Shown here piece after piece: positions 41,801 through 49,080 of a stretch of 64,000 nucleotides of DNA. Position 1 is the stretch's first letter. Each line of letters begins with the position of its first letter. A program made the position numbers and the translations under genes. The notes under the pieces are model-generated. The model was not told the origin of the DNA. It saw only the letters and a program-made list of their open reading frames with translations, and made no database searches. The stretch is from Nannocystis pusilla (GTDB lineage Bacteria > Myxococcota_A > Polyangia > Nannocystales > Nannocystaceae): assembly GCF_020073745.1 (NCBI RefSeq), contig NZ_JAIRAU010000056.1:1-64000 (forward strand), given 5' to 3'.

Positions 41801-41941
41801 CTGGTCCCGGTGGCGGCGTCGATCGTGTTCGGCCTGGCCGCGTCGACCGTGCTGGTGCTGATCGTCATCCCCGCCGCCTACGCGGTGCTGGCCGACCTCG
41901 GCCTGGCCCCGCGGCCGTACGCGGGCGACGAGGAGGATTGA
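38825..41941 (+). CDS. RND superfamily efflux permease (AcrB/HAE1-like)
   Basis: 1038 residues, GTG start. Standard 12-TM RND layout with two large periplasmic loops; TM4 region GMLVALGLVMDDAIVLAEN carries the proton-relay Asp pair, and the C-terminal half repeats it as IAIAGVVVNDSILLMEFIN. Proton-driven export of drugs, metals or lipids; the closest look is to HAE1-type pumps of environmental Proteobacteria. The second half has a single Asp (VVND), usual for this group. A 7-unit 14-bp array begins 4 nt after the stop. Confidence 0.95.
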   Translation: MIVYFARHPTAANLLMLVLVILGLVALPGLRRESYPEFEPSQIRISASYPGADAEIVDETLVQSIEEALAGLDGVAQMTSQAREGSASITIDVDDAVPLADVLADVKSAVDGVRDLPPDLDPPTVAAATRRAPVASIAITGPMSAQDLKLYCEQLRRELLRDEHVAQVSIAGFSTHQILIQLKQSALARHGLSVADVAAAVQAQSVDSPIGTIERAGGDILVRYSDKRTDVGALAELVVKGAAGGAEIRLAEVAKIEDTFAIEEEQTQFNGERACTLGITKTAWQDSLDVLGAIEAFLADQELRKPTGVKLTLTQNVASAVADQIGLLFTNAWQGLLLVFVTLWLFFHVRLAFWVAVGLPVSVLGSLWLLGQLGQTINMMTMMGMLVALGLVMDDAIVLAENFAAHRERGATSVRAAIDSVKEVASGVVSSFLTTAAVFVPLMGIEGRIGRVLQVIPVVLLAVLAVSLVEAFFILPNHLSHTFRDIDPRQKSRARAWFDAGFARFRERRLGGAVDFAVRNRWAVLGATVAALIVSVGMLSSGRLRYVAFPAAEGDVAEFRLALPPGAPLERTQQEVDRVVAAAWRVSEKLTPEQPEQKPLVRNVSARFNYNADVTDETGPHLATVSVDLLGIESRATTLDAFSKAWRAETGPLPSAAVTKFAEGTRGGPAGNAIEVEIQSEDLGRATEVSQRIQAWFMQNPGVFDVGDNLDPGSEQVRVRLRPGAGSTGLTGSAVAQQVRSALSGVSVQTFHTQGEDYELYVELEHRGRDTMADLELLPIAVAPGVNMPLGSIATIELTSSFARLNRRDSVRTVTVTGSVSAEEANASELMGRFMAEAAPEIEREFPEVRLAAGGAAKQSAEALNSMLTRMMMGLFAVFALLSLQFRSFAAPLIVMLAIPFAFVGVVWGHLLLGMPLSSQSIFGLIAIAGVVVNDSILLMEFINLARLRGDSPVAAAGQASRDRFRAVLLTSATTIAGLFPIMFETSRHAQSLVPVAASIVFGLAASTVLVLIVIPAAYAVLADLGLAPRPYAGDEED

Positions 41942-41944
41942 GAG

Positions 41945-42042
41945 GTGGCCTTCGGGACATGCCCATTGCAGCATGTCCCGAAGGGAATGTCCGAATGTAC
42001 ATGTTTTTGTGGGAATGTCGTAAGGAGCATGTTTTGTAAGCC
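41945..42042. repeat. 14-bp periodic array, 7 units
   Basis: Units begin at 41945, 41959, 41973, 41987, 42001, 42015 and 42029 with no phase error. Examples: ATGTCCCGAAGGGA, ATGTCCGAATGTAC. Starts just after the RND permease stop, in the gap before a plus-strand gene. One of the two longest copies in the window. Confidence 0.92.
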
Positions 42043-42178
42043 GCCCCATGCGTGAAGGCCCGGGCGAGCCGCGGCGGACACCCGGCGCGGTCGTGCGCGT
42101 GGCCGCGGGACCGGGGGAGCCCAGGACGGGCGGGCGGGGCTCGCGGTCGCGGGCGAGTTCTGCGATGCTCGTCGCGTC

Positions 42179-43426
42179 GTGCGTCCGTCCGCCGCCGTCC
42201 TCGTCGCCGCCTGGGTGCTCGCGCCTGCTCGCGCGAGCGCGGGGGAGGCCGACGACCCGGGCTCCCGTCATGCCAACGACCTGTTCGGCGCGGCGCTGGC
42301 GCTCGACGGCGACCGGCTGGCGGTCGCGGTCCCCGGGTCCAACGCCGGGGGCTTCGACGCCGGGCTGGTCCACGTCTACGAGCACGACGACGGCGAATGG
42401 CGGCTCGCGGCGCAGCTGCACAGCCCGGGCGACGAGCCGGCGCGCGCGCACTTCGGCCGGTCCGTCGCGCTCGCGGGCGACACGCTGGTGGTCGGCGCGA
42501 CGATCGAGGACGGCTACATCGGCAACACGGACGTGCGCCGCGGCGCGGTGTACGTCTACACGCACGAGCGCGGCGACTGGCAGCTGGCGGCCAGCCTCGG
42601 CGACGAGGGCACCGACAGCGACAGCTTCGGGCAGGCGGTCGCGCTGGTCGGGGATACGCTCGCGGTCGCCAGCGACTGGCGGGTGCGCGAGCGTTCGCGG
42701 CTGGCGACCCAGGTGCACGTGTTCCGCCGCCACGGCGCCGCCTGGGACGCGGAGGCCCGCATCGATCTGCCCGAGCCCGACTTCGCGGCGCTCGCCCTCG
42801 GCGACGGCACGCTCCTCGTGTCCACCGGCTGGGAGTTCGCGGCGCATCGGCGCGACGGCGCGAGCTGGCGCGCCGATCCGTCGCCGGTCGTCGAGCCCGG
42901 CGCGATCGACGAGGTGGTCGTCGACGGCGATGTCGCGCTGGTGCTCGACCGCCAGGAGTCGCGCGTGTCGGTCCATCGCGACCGCGACGGCGCGTGGTCG
43001 CTGGAGGGCGAGCTCGTCGTCCCCGAGGTCTCGGACCTGGTCGGCAGGCCGGCGCTCGCGGGTGACCTGATCGCCGCCGCGGTCGACGACGAGCTGGGGC
43101 GACACGTCGTGCTGTGGCAGCGGCAAGACGAGGGATGGCAGGAGTTCGGAGCTGTCGGCGCCCCCTCCGAGCTCCACGAGTACGCGGTGTTCGGCGAGGG
43201 GCTGGCGGTCGACTCGCGCTGGCTCGCCATCGGCGTGCCCGAGGCCGGTGCCGGGTTCGAGCGATCCGGCCTCGTCCACGTCCACGCGATCGACGACGGG
43301 CTCCCCGAGGTCGCGCGCCTGTCTCCCGAGGATTCGCTCACCGGCTGCGGCTGCCGCACCGGCGGCGGCCCCGGCGGGCTGTTGGGCGGTGTGTGGTTGC
43401 TCGCTCGTCGGAGGCGTCGGCGGTGA
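42179..43426 (+). CDS. FG-GAP-like beta-propeller protein with MYXO-CTERM
   Basis: 415 residues from GTG 42179; GATGCT 9 nt upstream may be the -10. Signal peptide VLVAAWVLAPARASAGEA. About six repeats of the form FGxAxALdGDtLaVgap...G.vyVyehd.G.W (FG-GAP/integrin-like blades). C-terminus has a Cys pair then hydrophobic stretch and Arg cluster (GCGCRTGGG ... LLARRRRRR), the MYXO-CTERM sorting pattern, so the protein should be processed and anchored at the surface. The stop overlaps the next GTG (GTGA). Confidence 0.85.
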   Translation: MRPSAAVLVAAWVLAPARASAGEADDPGSRHANDLFGAALALDGDRLAVAVPGSNAGGFDAGLVHVYEHDDGEWRLAAQLHSPGDEPARAHFGRSVALAGDTLVVGATIEDGYIGNTDVRRGAVYVYTHERGDWQLAASLGDEGTDSDSFGQAVALVGDTLAVASDWRVRERSRLATQVHVFRRHGAAWDAEARIDLPEPDFAALALGDGTLLVSTGWEFAAHRRDGASWRADPSPVVEPGAIDEVVVDGDVALVLDRQESRVSVHRDRDGAWSLEGELVVPEVSDLVGRPALAGDLIAAAVDDELGRHVVLWQRQDEGWQEFGAVGAPSELHEYAVFGEGLAVDSRWLAIGVPEAGAGFERSGLVHVHAIDDGLPEVARLSPEDSLTGCGCRTGGGPGGLLGGVWLLARRRRRR

Positions 43427-45015
43427 ATCTTCGTATCTTGCGTCGCGCCGGTCTGCTGGCGCTGTTCACCGGCGTGGCGCTGACCTCGGCCCGGCCCGCG
43501 CGGGCCTGCTCGAGCAGCGACCTCGACCGCGGTCTGACGATCAAGACGGTCGGCGAGGCGCGACAGATCGCCGGCGACGGCGTGCTCGCGTTCGACGCCT
43601 TCATCCGCGGCGAGGCGCCGGAGGTCGCGCTCGCCCGGTTCTCGCTCTACCTGTCCTCCGAGACAGATGGCGAGATGATCGCCGGGGAGCTGAGCCACCG
43701 GTTGCTCGGCGACGCCGCGTACAGCATCTTCGACGACCATGGCGAGATCGTCCTGGTGTGGCGGCCGATGACGCCCCTGGCCCCGGGCGAGTACACGGCG
43801 CACGCGACGCTGATGGCGAGCTTCCCGATCGAGTGGAGCTTCCCGGTGGTGGTCGTCGACGCGCCGGCCGCTCCGCTGTCGCCGCCGCGGGTGCAGGACA
43901 TCGTCGCGATGGAACTGGACCACGAGGCGCACGAGCGGGTCTGCTGCGAGCAGGCGCCGACCAGCTGTGGGCCGCGGAGCCTGTGCCTGCCGACGCGCGT
44001 GCAGGTGGTGCCGGGCTTCCGCGTCCGCGCGACCCTCGAGCCCGCCGACGTCGAGCGTGCGTGGCTATGGGTCGCGCCGTGGGACGGCGCGGCGGTCGGG
44101 GCGCCGTTCGAGCGGATGAACCACTGGCAGGCCTACCCCGACGCATGGCCGTGGTGGTCCGAGTGGACGGTCGAGCACGACATCCACCTGCCGGAGGCCG
44201 TGGGCGAGCGCTGCATCGTCGTCGGCGCGACCAGCCTGATCGACGGGAGCGTCGCCCTGGCGCCGCCGTTCTGCGGCGAGCTGGCTGCCGCCCACGAGGA
44301 GTCGCGCACCCCCGACTTCGCGGGCTTCGACGACGTGGGGGAAGGGTGCCTCGGTCCGCCCGTCTACGAGCACGACGGCAGCCCGTACCCGCCGGAGCCC
44401 GCGGGGGGCTGCCGTGTCGCGTCGACCGGCGGCGGGCCACTCGTCGTCCTCGTCATCCTCGTCGGTCGCCGGCGTCGCCGCGTCGGCCGAGCAGCGGCGG
44501 CGGGTATGATGAATGCTCGTTGGAGCATGCGTCGAGGGACATGCTTCAACGAGCAGGTCCGAACGGGCATGCTTTTTAACACATGTCCCTCGGGGCAGTG
44601 CCCGCGCGGCGCTCAGGCGCGGGGCTGGCTGGCCTCGACGGCCACGGCGACGCGCCACAGCGCCAGGAACATGGCGACGCAGGCGAGGCCGCGGGCGGCC
44701 CACGACGACCAGGCCTCGCCGACGCCGTGCACGGCGACCAGGATGATCGCGCCGGCGACCGCCCAGCGGGTCAGGCTGAGCGCGCCGGAGGCCAGCCACA
44801 GGCGCGGGCTGCGGGCCACGTCGACGCACGCGCGCAGGTACTCGCGCGGGTGGACCCCGCGCTCGCCGTGGAGCACGCGGCGGGCCGCTGCGAGATCTCC
44901 GGCGCAGGTCGCAAAGGTCAGGAGGACGATCAGCACCACCAGCTCGACGACGGCGTGCGAGCCGGACAGGGCGTTGGCGACGAAGGTGAGGATCAGGCGC
45001 AGGACCACGCCGTAG
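43423..45015 (+). CDS. Exported Cys-containing protein with MYXO-CTERM-like end and readthrough into a 14-bp array
   Basis: 530 residues as the frame stands. Signal peptide (LLALFTGVALTSARPARAC), a beta-rich body of about 310 residues with paired Cys (VCCEQAPTSCGPRSLC), then GGGPLVVLVILVGRRRRRVGR, a MYXO-CTERM-like hydrophobic/Arg tail near residue 355. A stop is expected here, but the frame continues without one through the 44513-44610 array and on, antisense, over the convergent membrane-protein gene to 45015. The last 170 residues have no coding character. The native stop may have been lost when the array formed. The true mature protein probably ends at the sorting tail. Confidence 0.72.
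   Translation: MNLRILRRAGLLALFTGVALTSARPARACSSSDLDRGLTIKTVGEARQIAGDGVLAFDAFIRGEAPEVALARFSLYLSSETDGEMIAGELSHRLLGDAAYSIFDDHGEIVLVWRPMTPLAPGEYTAHATLMASFPIEWSFPVVVVDAPAAPLSPPRVQDIVAMELDHEAHERVCCEQAPTSCGPRSLCLPTRVQVVPGFRVRATLEPADVERAWLWVAPWDGAAVGAPFERMNHWQAYPDAWPWWSEWTVEHDIHLPEAVGERCIVVGATSLIDGSVALAPPFCGELAAAHEESRTPDFAGFDDVGEGCLGPPVYEHDGSPYPPEPAGGCRVASTGGGPLVVLVILVGRRRRRVGRAAAAGMMNARWSMRRGTCFNEQVRTGMLFNTCPSGQCPRGAQARGWLASTATATRHSARNMATQARPRAAHDDQASPTPCTATRMIAPATAQRVRLSAPEASHRRGLRATSTHARRYSRGWTPRSPWSTRRAAARSPAQVAKVRRTISTTSSTTACEPDRALATKVRIRRRTTP
44513..44610. repeat. 14-bp periodic array, 7 units, between convergent genes
   Basis: Units at 44513, 44527, 44541, 44555, 44569, 44583 and 44597. The first is ATGCTCGTTGGAGC, where both stem halves have changed together (GCTC-GTTG-GAGC). 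Ends 2 nt before the stop codon of the minus-strand gene at 44613. Confidence 0.92.
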
Positions 45016-45389
45016 AGGCCGATCAGGGCCAGGACCGGCAGGTTGCCGAGGCTGGCGCGGCCGAACTCGGCCCAGGCGCTGGTGCCGAGCGCGCCGGCGT
45101 CGTGCAGGCGCAGGAGCACGCCGCCGCGGACGAGCAGCGCGAGCGCGGCGCCGAGGAGCCCGCTGGCGACGGTGGCGGCCACGAACACGGCGACGATCGC
45201 GGGGCTCTGGCCGAGCAGCTCGGCGAGGGCGGCGATCAGGCGGTCCGGGTGGGTCCACACGCGGCCGTTCATGGCGGTGCGCACGGCGGCGCCGACCGGC
45301 TGGGCGAGGCACCACGCGAGGCCGAGCTGGAGCGCGCACAGGCCGAGCCACAGGCCGGGGACGCGGGTGACGCGGCGCAGCGAGTTCAC
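44613..45389 (-). CDS. Multi-pass membrane protein coupled to M1 peptidase
   Basis: 258 residues from GTG 45389, overlapping the peptidase stop by GTGA. About six TM segments (near 10-30, 55-85, 110-130, 135-160, 195-215, 220-245) with short loops. No family motif recognised; it may assemble with or present the M1 peptidase-like lipoprotein. Confidence 0.75.
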   Translation of the reverse strand: MNSLRRVTRVPGLWLGLCALQLGLAWCLAQPVGAAVRTAMNGRVWTHPDRLIAALAELLGQSPAIVAVFVAATVASGLLGAALALLVRGGVLLRLHDAGALGTSAWAEFGRASLGNLPVLALIGLYGVVLRLILTFVANALSGSHAVVELVVLIVLLTFATCAGDLAAARRVLHGERGVHPREYLRACVDVARSPRLWLASGALSLTRWAVAGAIILVAVHGVGEAWSSWAARGLACVAMFLALWRVAVAVEASQPRA

Positions 45390-47521
45390 AGGCCGAGGCC
45401 TCCGAGCAGCGCGAGGTCGGCGGCCTCGGCGAAGCGCGCCGCCGGGTCGCTGATGCCGTCGGGCTTGGAGTGGCCGGTCGCGCGCATGTGGTTGTCGAGG
45501 CGCTCGCCCTCGAGCAGCAGCTTGTCGTCGGGGTCGACGGCGACGGCGACGAGGCGCCGGCCGGGGAAGGTGAACACGCGGTAGCGGGCCTGGCCGTCCC
45601 ACACCAGGCGCTCGCGCGCGCCGTCCTTGAACTCGAACTCGAGCTCGACCGGCACGCGGAACTCGCCCTCGCGGACGATCAGGGCGAAGCCCTCGCCGGC
45701 GCCCTCGTCGGGCTCGTCGCCCTCGTCCTCGGGCGCGGGGGCCTCGGCCAGCGCGAGCGCGCCGTCCGGGCCGCGGTGCCAGCCGCCGGTGCCGACGGCC
45801 CTCTTGTTGGCGATCCGCGCCACCTTGAAGTCGACCGCGGCGGTGGTCTTGAGGCCCTGCTCGAGGTAGTCGCGCAGGTCGAGGTCGATCGGCTGTCCGT
45901 CGGCACCTGTCTCGGAGATCCTGACCTTTGCGCCCAATTCGCGCAGGAGCACGGCGACGAGGTCGTCGCCGGTCGGGTGGCGGAAGCGCCAGGTGTCGCA
46001 GTAGATGCGGAAGGCGCGGTCGAACTTCTCGGGGCCGACGAGCGCGCGCAGGGTGTGGAACACGGCGGCGGTCTTGCGGTAGACGGTGCCGCCGAAGGTG
46101 CCGGTGAAGTCGCGGTACACCTCGGCGGGGCGGTCGACGGGGTCGAGCCCGGAGCCGGCGCCGAGGGCGACGCGGATCATGTCGACGGTCGAGACGCGCT
46201 GGTTGCCGATCCGGGCGATGCTGGCGTCGGCGCCGAGCCAGTCGTCGAGCGCGAGGGTGTTGGAGAACGAGTTGATGCCCTCGTCGAGCCACGGCTGGGT
46301 CGCCTCGTCGGAGGCGAGCAGGCCCTGGAAGTACTGGTGGCCGAATTCGTGGATGGTGGTGAACTCGCCGGTGAGCAGCTCGTGCACGCCGAGCAGGCGC
46401 AGCGGCAGGGGCAGGCGCAGGATGTCGGAGGTGGTGAAGAGGGTCGGGTACTCCATGCCCTGGGCGCCGCCGGCCGACTCGGGCGGGTGGACGATCGTGA
46501 TCGTCGACCACGGGTAGGGGCCGAAGCGCGCGTCCATGCTCTCGAGCGCGGCGACCTGGGCGTCGAGGTGGCGCTGGACGTCGCCCGCGAGCGCGCGCGG
46601 GACGAGCTGGCGGATCCTGACGTCACGCCACATGTCGGAGTACTCGAGGAAGTCGGGCGAGGCCGCCCACGCGAAGTCGTGCACGGCCTCGGCGCGGTAG
46701 CTGAGCCGCTTGCGCCCGTTCTCGGGCGGGCGCGCCTCGACCTGCACGCCGGTTGCCCCGACGACCATGTCCTCGGGGACATCCAGGTGGACCTCGTAGT
46801 CGCCGAAGTCGGCGTAGAACTCGCTGTGCAGGGTGAAGACGTGGGCCTGCCAGCGGTCCTCGTGGCGCACGGCGAGCTTGGGGTACCACTGGCCGACCAT
46901 GTGGAAGTCGCCGTCGTAGCCGGTGCGGGCGAACACCCGCGGCAGCTGGGTGAAGAAGTCGAGCTCGACGGTGACGGCCTCGCCGGGGCCGACCGCCTGC
47001 GGCAGGGCCAGCTGGCCGAGGCTGGGGTCGCTGCCCTCGACGAGGGTGAGCGCGGTCGCGGCGGCGTCGCGCTGCTCGGGCGCCTTGAAGTCGGCGGTCG
47101 GCCCGTGGGCGAGCAGGCGAGCGGCGCGGACGTCGATGTAGCCCCACTTGCCGTCGCCCTTGTTCTGGCGCGCGCCCCGGTGGGCGCCGCGGGCCTCGGC
47201 CATCCACGCGGTGTCCTCGGCGCGGAAGCCGTTCATATAGAGGTGGAGGACCAGCGCGTCGACGGGCGAGCGGGTGCTGTTGCGCCAGGTGATCCGGGCG
47301 GTGCCGCTGACGGTGTGCTTCTCGGCGTCGAGGCTGGCGTCGAGGACGTAGTCGGCGAGCTTGATGCCGTCGGGGATCGGGCCGCGGACGTCGGGCGGTC
47401 GCAGCGGCTCGCTCGGCTCCGGCGCCTGCCGCTCCGGCGGCGCGGCAGGTTCGCACGCGACGACGCCGACGAGGGCGCAGACGGCGGCGCGGCGAAGGAG
47501 ACGAGTGCCCACTGCGAGCAT
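45386..47521 (-). CDS. M1-family (aminopeptidase N-like) zinc peptidase, lipoprotein
   Basis: 711 residues from ATG 47521. Signal with lipobox GVVACEP, Pro-rich linker, then the M1 N-terminal beta domain (HTVSGTARITWRN), exopeptidase-type GGAQGMEYP, zinc site HEFGH with the third ligand Glu in WLDEGINSF, about 18 residues further. Catalytic domain about residues 340-560. M1 enzymes remove N-terminal residues from peptides; here the enzyme should face the periplasm or outer surface. TACAGC upstream may be the -10. Divergent from tsaE over 78 bp. Confidence 0.9.
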   Translation of the reverse strand: MLAVGTRLLRRAAVCALVGVVACEPAAPPERQAPEPSEPLRPPDVRGPIPDGIKLADYVLDASLDAEKHTVSGTARITWRNSTRSPVDALVLHLYMNGFRAEDTAWMAEARGAHRGARQNKGDGKWGYIDVRAARLLAHGPTADFKAPEQRDAAATALTLVEGSDPSLGQLALPQAVGPGEAVTVELDFFTQLPRVFARTGYDGDFHMVGQWYPKLAVRHEDRWQAHVFTLHSEFYADFGDYEVHLDVPEDMVVGATGVQVEARPPENGRKRLSYRAEAVHDFAWAASPDFLEYSDMWRDVRIRQLVPRALAGDVQRHLDAQVAALESMDARFGPYPWSTITIVHPPESAGGAQGMEYPTLFTTSDILRLPLPLRLLGVHELLTGEFTTIHEFGHQYFQGLLASDEATQPWLDEGINSFSNTLALDDWLGADASIARIGNQRVSTVDMIRVALGAGSGLDPVDRPAEVYRDFTGTFGGTVYRKTAAVFHTLRALVGPEKFDRAFRIYCDTWRFRHPTGDDLVAVLLRELGAKVRISETGADGQPIDLDLRDYLEQGLKTTAAVDFKVARIANKRAVGTGGWHRGPDGALALAEAPAPEDEGDEPDEGAGEGFALIVREGEFRVPVELEFEFKDGARERLVWDGQARYRVFTFPGRRLVAVAVDPDDKLLLEGERLDNHMRATGHSKPDGISDPAARFAEAADLALLGGLGL

Positions 47522-47599
47522 CGGACCAGGGCTGTACCACCGGAGTTTCGCGGCGCACAAGGCCGCTCCGCGGGGCTTTTCGGCGTGTACACTCGCGGC

Positions 47600-48208
47600 G
47601 TGAGCGCAGGGGCCATCGATTCGGGCGCAGGCGCCGGTGAGCCCGCCGGGTCGACGCTGAAATTCACCGACCTCGACGAGGAAGCGCTGGCGCTGCGCGG
47701 GCGCGCGCTCGGGGCGTGTCTGCGAGCGGGCGACGTGGTGCTGCTCCACGGCCCCATGGGCGCGGGCAAGACGACGCTCACGCGTGCGATCGCCGTCGGG
47801 CTCGGCGTCTCGCATCCGTCGCGGGTCCAGAGCCCGACCTTCACGCTCTGCATGGTCCACCGCGGCCGAGGCCCCAGCCTGTGCCACGTCGATCTGTTCC
47901 GCCTCGGCGGCGACGGCGACGAGGGCTTCGGCGGCGGCGCGGGCTTCGATTCCCTCGACCTCGAGGACATGCTCGTGGAGGCCGGCGCTTTCGGTGAAGC
48001 GGCCGAACAGCCGTATGCCGATCGGGGCGCGGCGATGATCGTCGAGTGGGGATCTCGATGGCGATCACCGCCTGCAGATCACCTGGCGATCACGCTGACG
48101 CGTCCGTCCGTGGACCGCAGATCCCTGTTCGCCGCGGCCACTGGCCCCCGTGCGGCCGCGCTGCTGTGCGCGTGGTCGGCCGCCTGCGAGGCGCTCTCCT
48201 CCTCTTAA
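47600..48208 (+). CDS. tsaE: TsaE, tRNA threonylcarbamoyladenosine ATPase
   Basis: 202 residues from GTG 47600; TACACT ends 6 nt upstream. Walker A GPMGAGKTTLTRA, then QSPTFTL and HVDLFRL with the DE-containing middle. Works with TsaB/TsaD to drive t6A formation at A37 of ANN-decoding tRNAs. Longer than the usual 150-160 residues because of an acidic/Gly insert near GGDGDEGFGGGAGFDS. Essential in most bacteria. It stands alone here. Confidence 0.9.
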   Translation: MSAGAIDSGAGAGEPAGSTLKFTDLDEEALALRGRALGACLRAGDVVLLHGPMGAGKTTLTRAIAVGLGVSHPSRVQSPTFTLCMVHRGRGPSLCHVDLFRLGGDGDEGFGGGAGFDSLDLEDMLVEAGAFGEAAEQPYADRGAAMIVEWGSRWRSPPADHLAITLTRPSVDRRSLFAAATGPRAAALLCAWSAACEALSSS

Positions 48209-48552
48209 AGGAAGGAACGGCAAGGTCGCAAGAGACCTGGCCGGCGAGCCTCACGGGCTTTCGGGGCAGATGCGATCTCTGGTGCTCGCGGGCTGTGACG
48301 CGGGCTTCAGGGAGATCGGCAACTGCTCGCAGCATCGAAATTCGCCGCGGCGACGTCGACGAAACGCCAGCGAATCGGCGGCCGCGGCGGCGCGTAGACG
48401 GCCAGATTCATGGAATTTCGCCGATTTAGCGGCGACGCATGCATGGCGCCGAAGGTGCGATCGACGTCCCCGGCTGGTCGGCGCGACCTAAGGTACACGG
48501 GCCGCTACCCCCTCCCCGCAGCCCCTCCCCGAAAAAAGTTGGCTCCTACGCT

Positions 48553-48562
48553 GCAAATTTGC
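48553..48562. promoter_or_regulatory. Palindrome GCAAATTTGC
   Basis: Perfect 10-bp palindrome 2 nt before the -35 of the histone promoter; a possible operator or AT-tract bend. Confidence 0.4.
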
Positions 48563-48564
48563 CT

Positions 48565-48592
48565 TTGCAGAGCAGATGTTCCGGATTATGGT
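48565..48592 (+). promoter_or_regulatory. Promoter TTGCAG-16-TATGGT of the histone gene
   Basis: -35 TTGCAG (48565-48570), 16-nt spacer, -10 TATGGT (48587-48592). Predicted TSS near 48599 gives a leader of about 85 nt, longer than most genes here. Confidence 0.6.
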
Positions 48593-48683
48593 CCTTGCCG
48601 AGCAACGAGGTCGGGCTTCTCCGATCTACCGCGACCTCCTCCCCATTCTCGTCCGCACGGACGTACGAGCGAAAGAACCAACA

Positions 48684-48881
48684 ATGGCAACCAAGAACAA
48701 GGCACCCAAGGAAATCCTCGTCGTCGGCAGCAAGGTCAAGGACGTCATCCGTGACGCGGGTCTCCGCAGCGATGGCGAGCTGATCCAGGCCGTGTCCGAC
48801 AAGGTCCACGAGCTGCTCGGCGCCGCGATCGAGCGCTGCAAGAGCAACAACCGCAGCACCGTCCGCCCCTACGACCTGTAG
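48684..48881 (+). CDS. Bacterial histone-fold protein (Bd0055-like, single histone fold)
   Basis: 65 residues. After a basic tail (MATKNKAPKE), helix 1 ILVVGSKVKDVIRDAG (about 11-26), loop, long helix 2 GELIQAVSDKVHELLGAAIE (31-55), then NNRSTVRPYDL. R57, T59 and D64 have the same spacing as the Arg-x-Thr...Asp clamp of archaeal histones (R52, T54, D59 of HMfB). Helix 3 is truncated, as in the Bdellovibrio histone Bd0055. Expected role: dimeric, abundant chromatin protein that bends or coats DNA. Start: earlier in-frame codons lack coding character; SD is weak. It has its own promoter and a strong terminator, is monocistronic and is probably highly expressed. Assignment is by motif and length only. 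Confidence 0.82.
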   Translation: MATKNKAPKEILVVGSKVKDVIRDAGLRSDGELIQAVSDKVHELLGAAIERCKSNNRSTVRPYDL

Positions 48882-48910
48882 GCCGTTCGGCCCCCCGGGG
48901 TCGCACGAGA

Positions 48911-48941
48911 GAAGGCCGTCCCCTCCAGGGCGGCCTTTTTT
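48911..48941 (+). terminator. Rho-independent terminator of the histone gene
   Basis: AAGGCCG ... CGGCCTT stem with TTTTTT, the only textbook intrinsic terminator with a U-tract I found in the window. Confidence 0.9.
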
Positions 48942-49024
48942 CGTATGCTCGTTCGTCGCCGCGAGCGCCGGGGACCGGTGATTCTCACCGAGTTCGGCCG
49001 CGAGCGGGCCGGGGAATCCTCGGT

Positions 49025-49080
49025 GTGTCTGCTCGGACATGTGCGCCAGGTCATGTCCCTGGAGACATGGCCGTCCGGTC
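49025..49080. repeat. 14-bp periodic array, 4 units, at a stop codon
   Basis: Units at 49025, 49039, 49053 and 49067 (for example ATGTCCCTGGAGAC). The helicase stop (49079-49081, minus) is at the array edge. Confidence 0.88.

Larger units (their letters stand above)
48209..48683. other. Intergenic region upstream of the histone gene
   Basis: 475 bp with no credible gene. The last 140 bp are AT-richer than the rest of the window and hold a palindrome GCAAATTTGC (48553-48562) directly before a good promoter. Confidence 0.65.

Noticed and set aside
35309..42000. Biosynthetic gene cluster around the P450
   Set aside because: No PKS, NRPS, terpene or RiPP genes; neighbours are an IS, a pseudogene and an RND pump.
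41945..42042. CRISPR array
   Set aside because: Period is 14 bp with degenerate units and no 25-40 bp spacers; no cas genes.
38594..43285. Minus-strand open frame of 1563 codons across the RND operon
   Set aside because: Arg/His/Asp-rich antisense shadow typical of high-GC DNA; the plus strand holds clear RND domains.
46768..46795. Single 14-bp-like unit in the M1 peptidase gene (and singles in tsaE, 43423 and UvrD-like genes)
   Set aside because: One unit inside conserved coding sequence (for example PEDMVVG) can arise by chance; not counted as an array.
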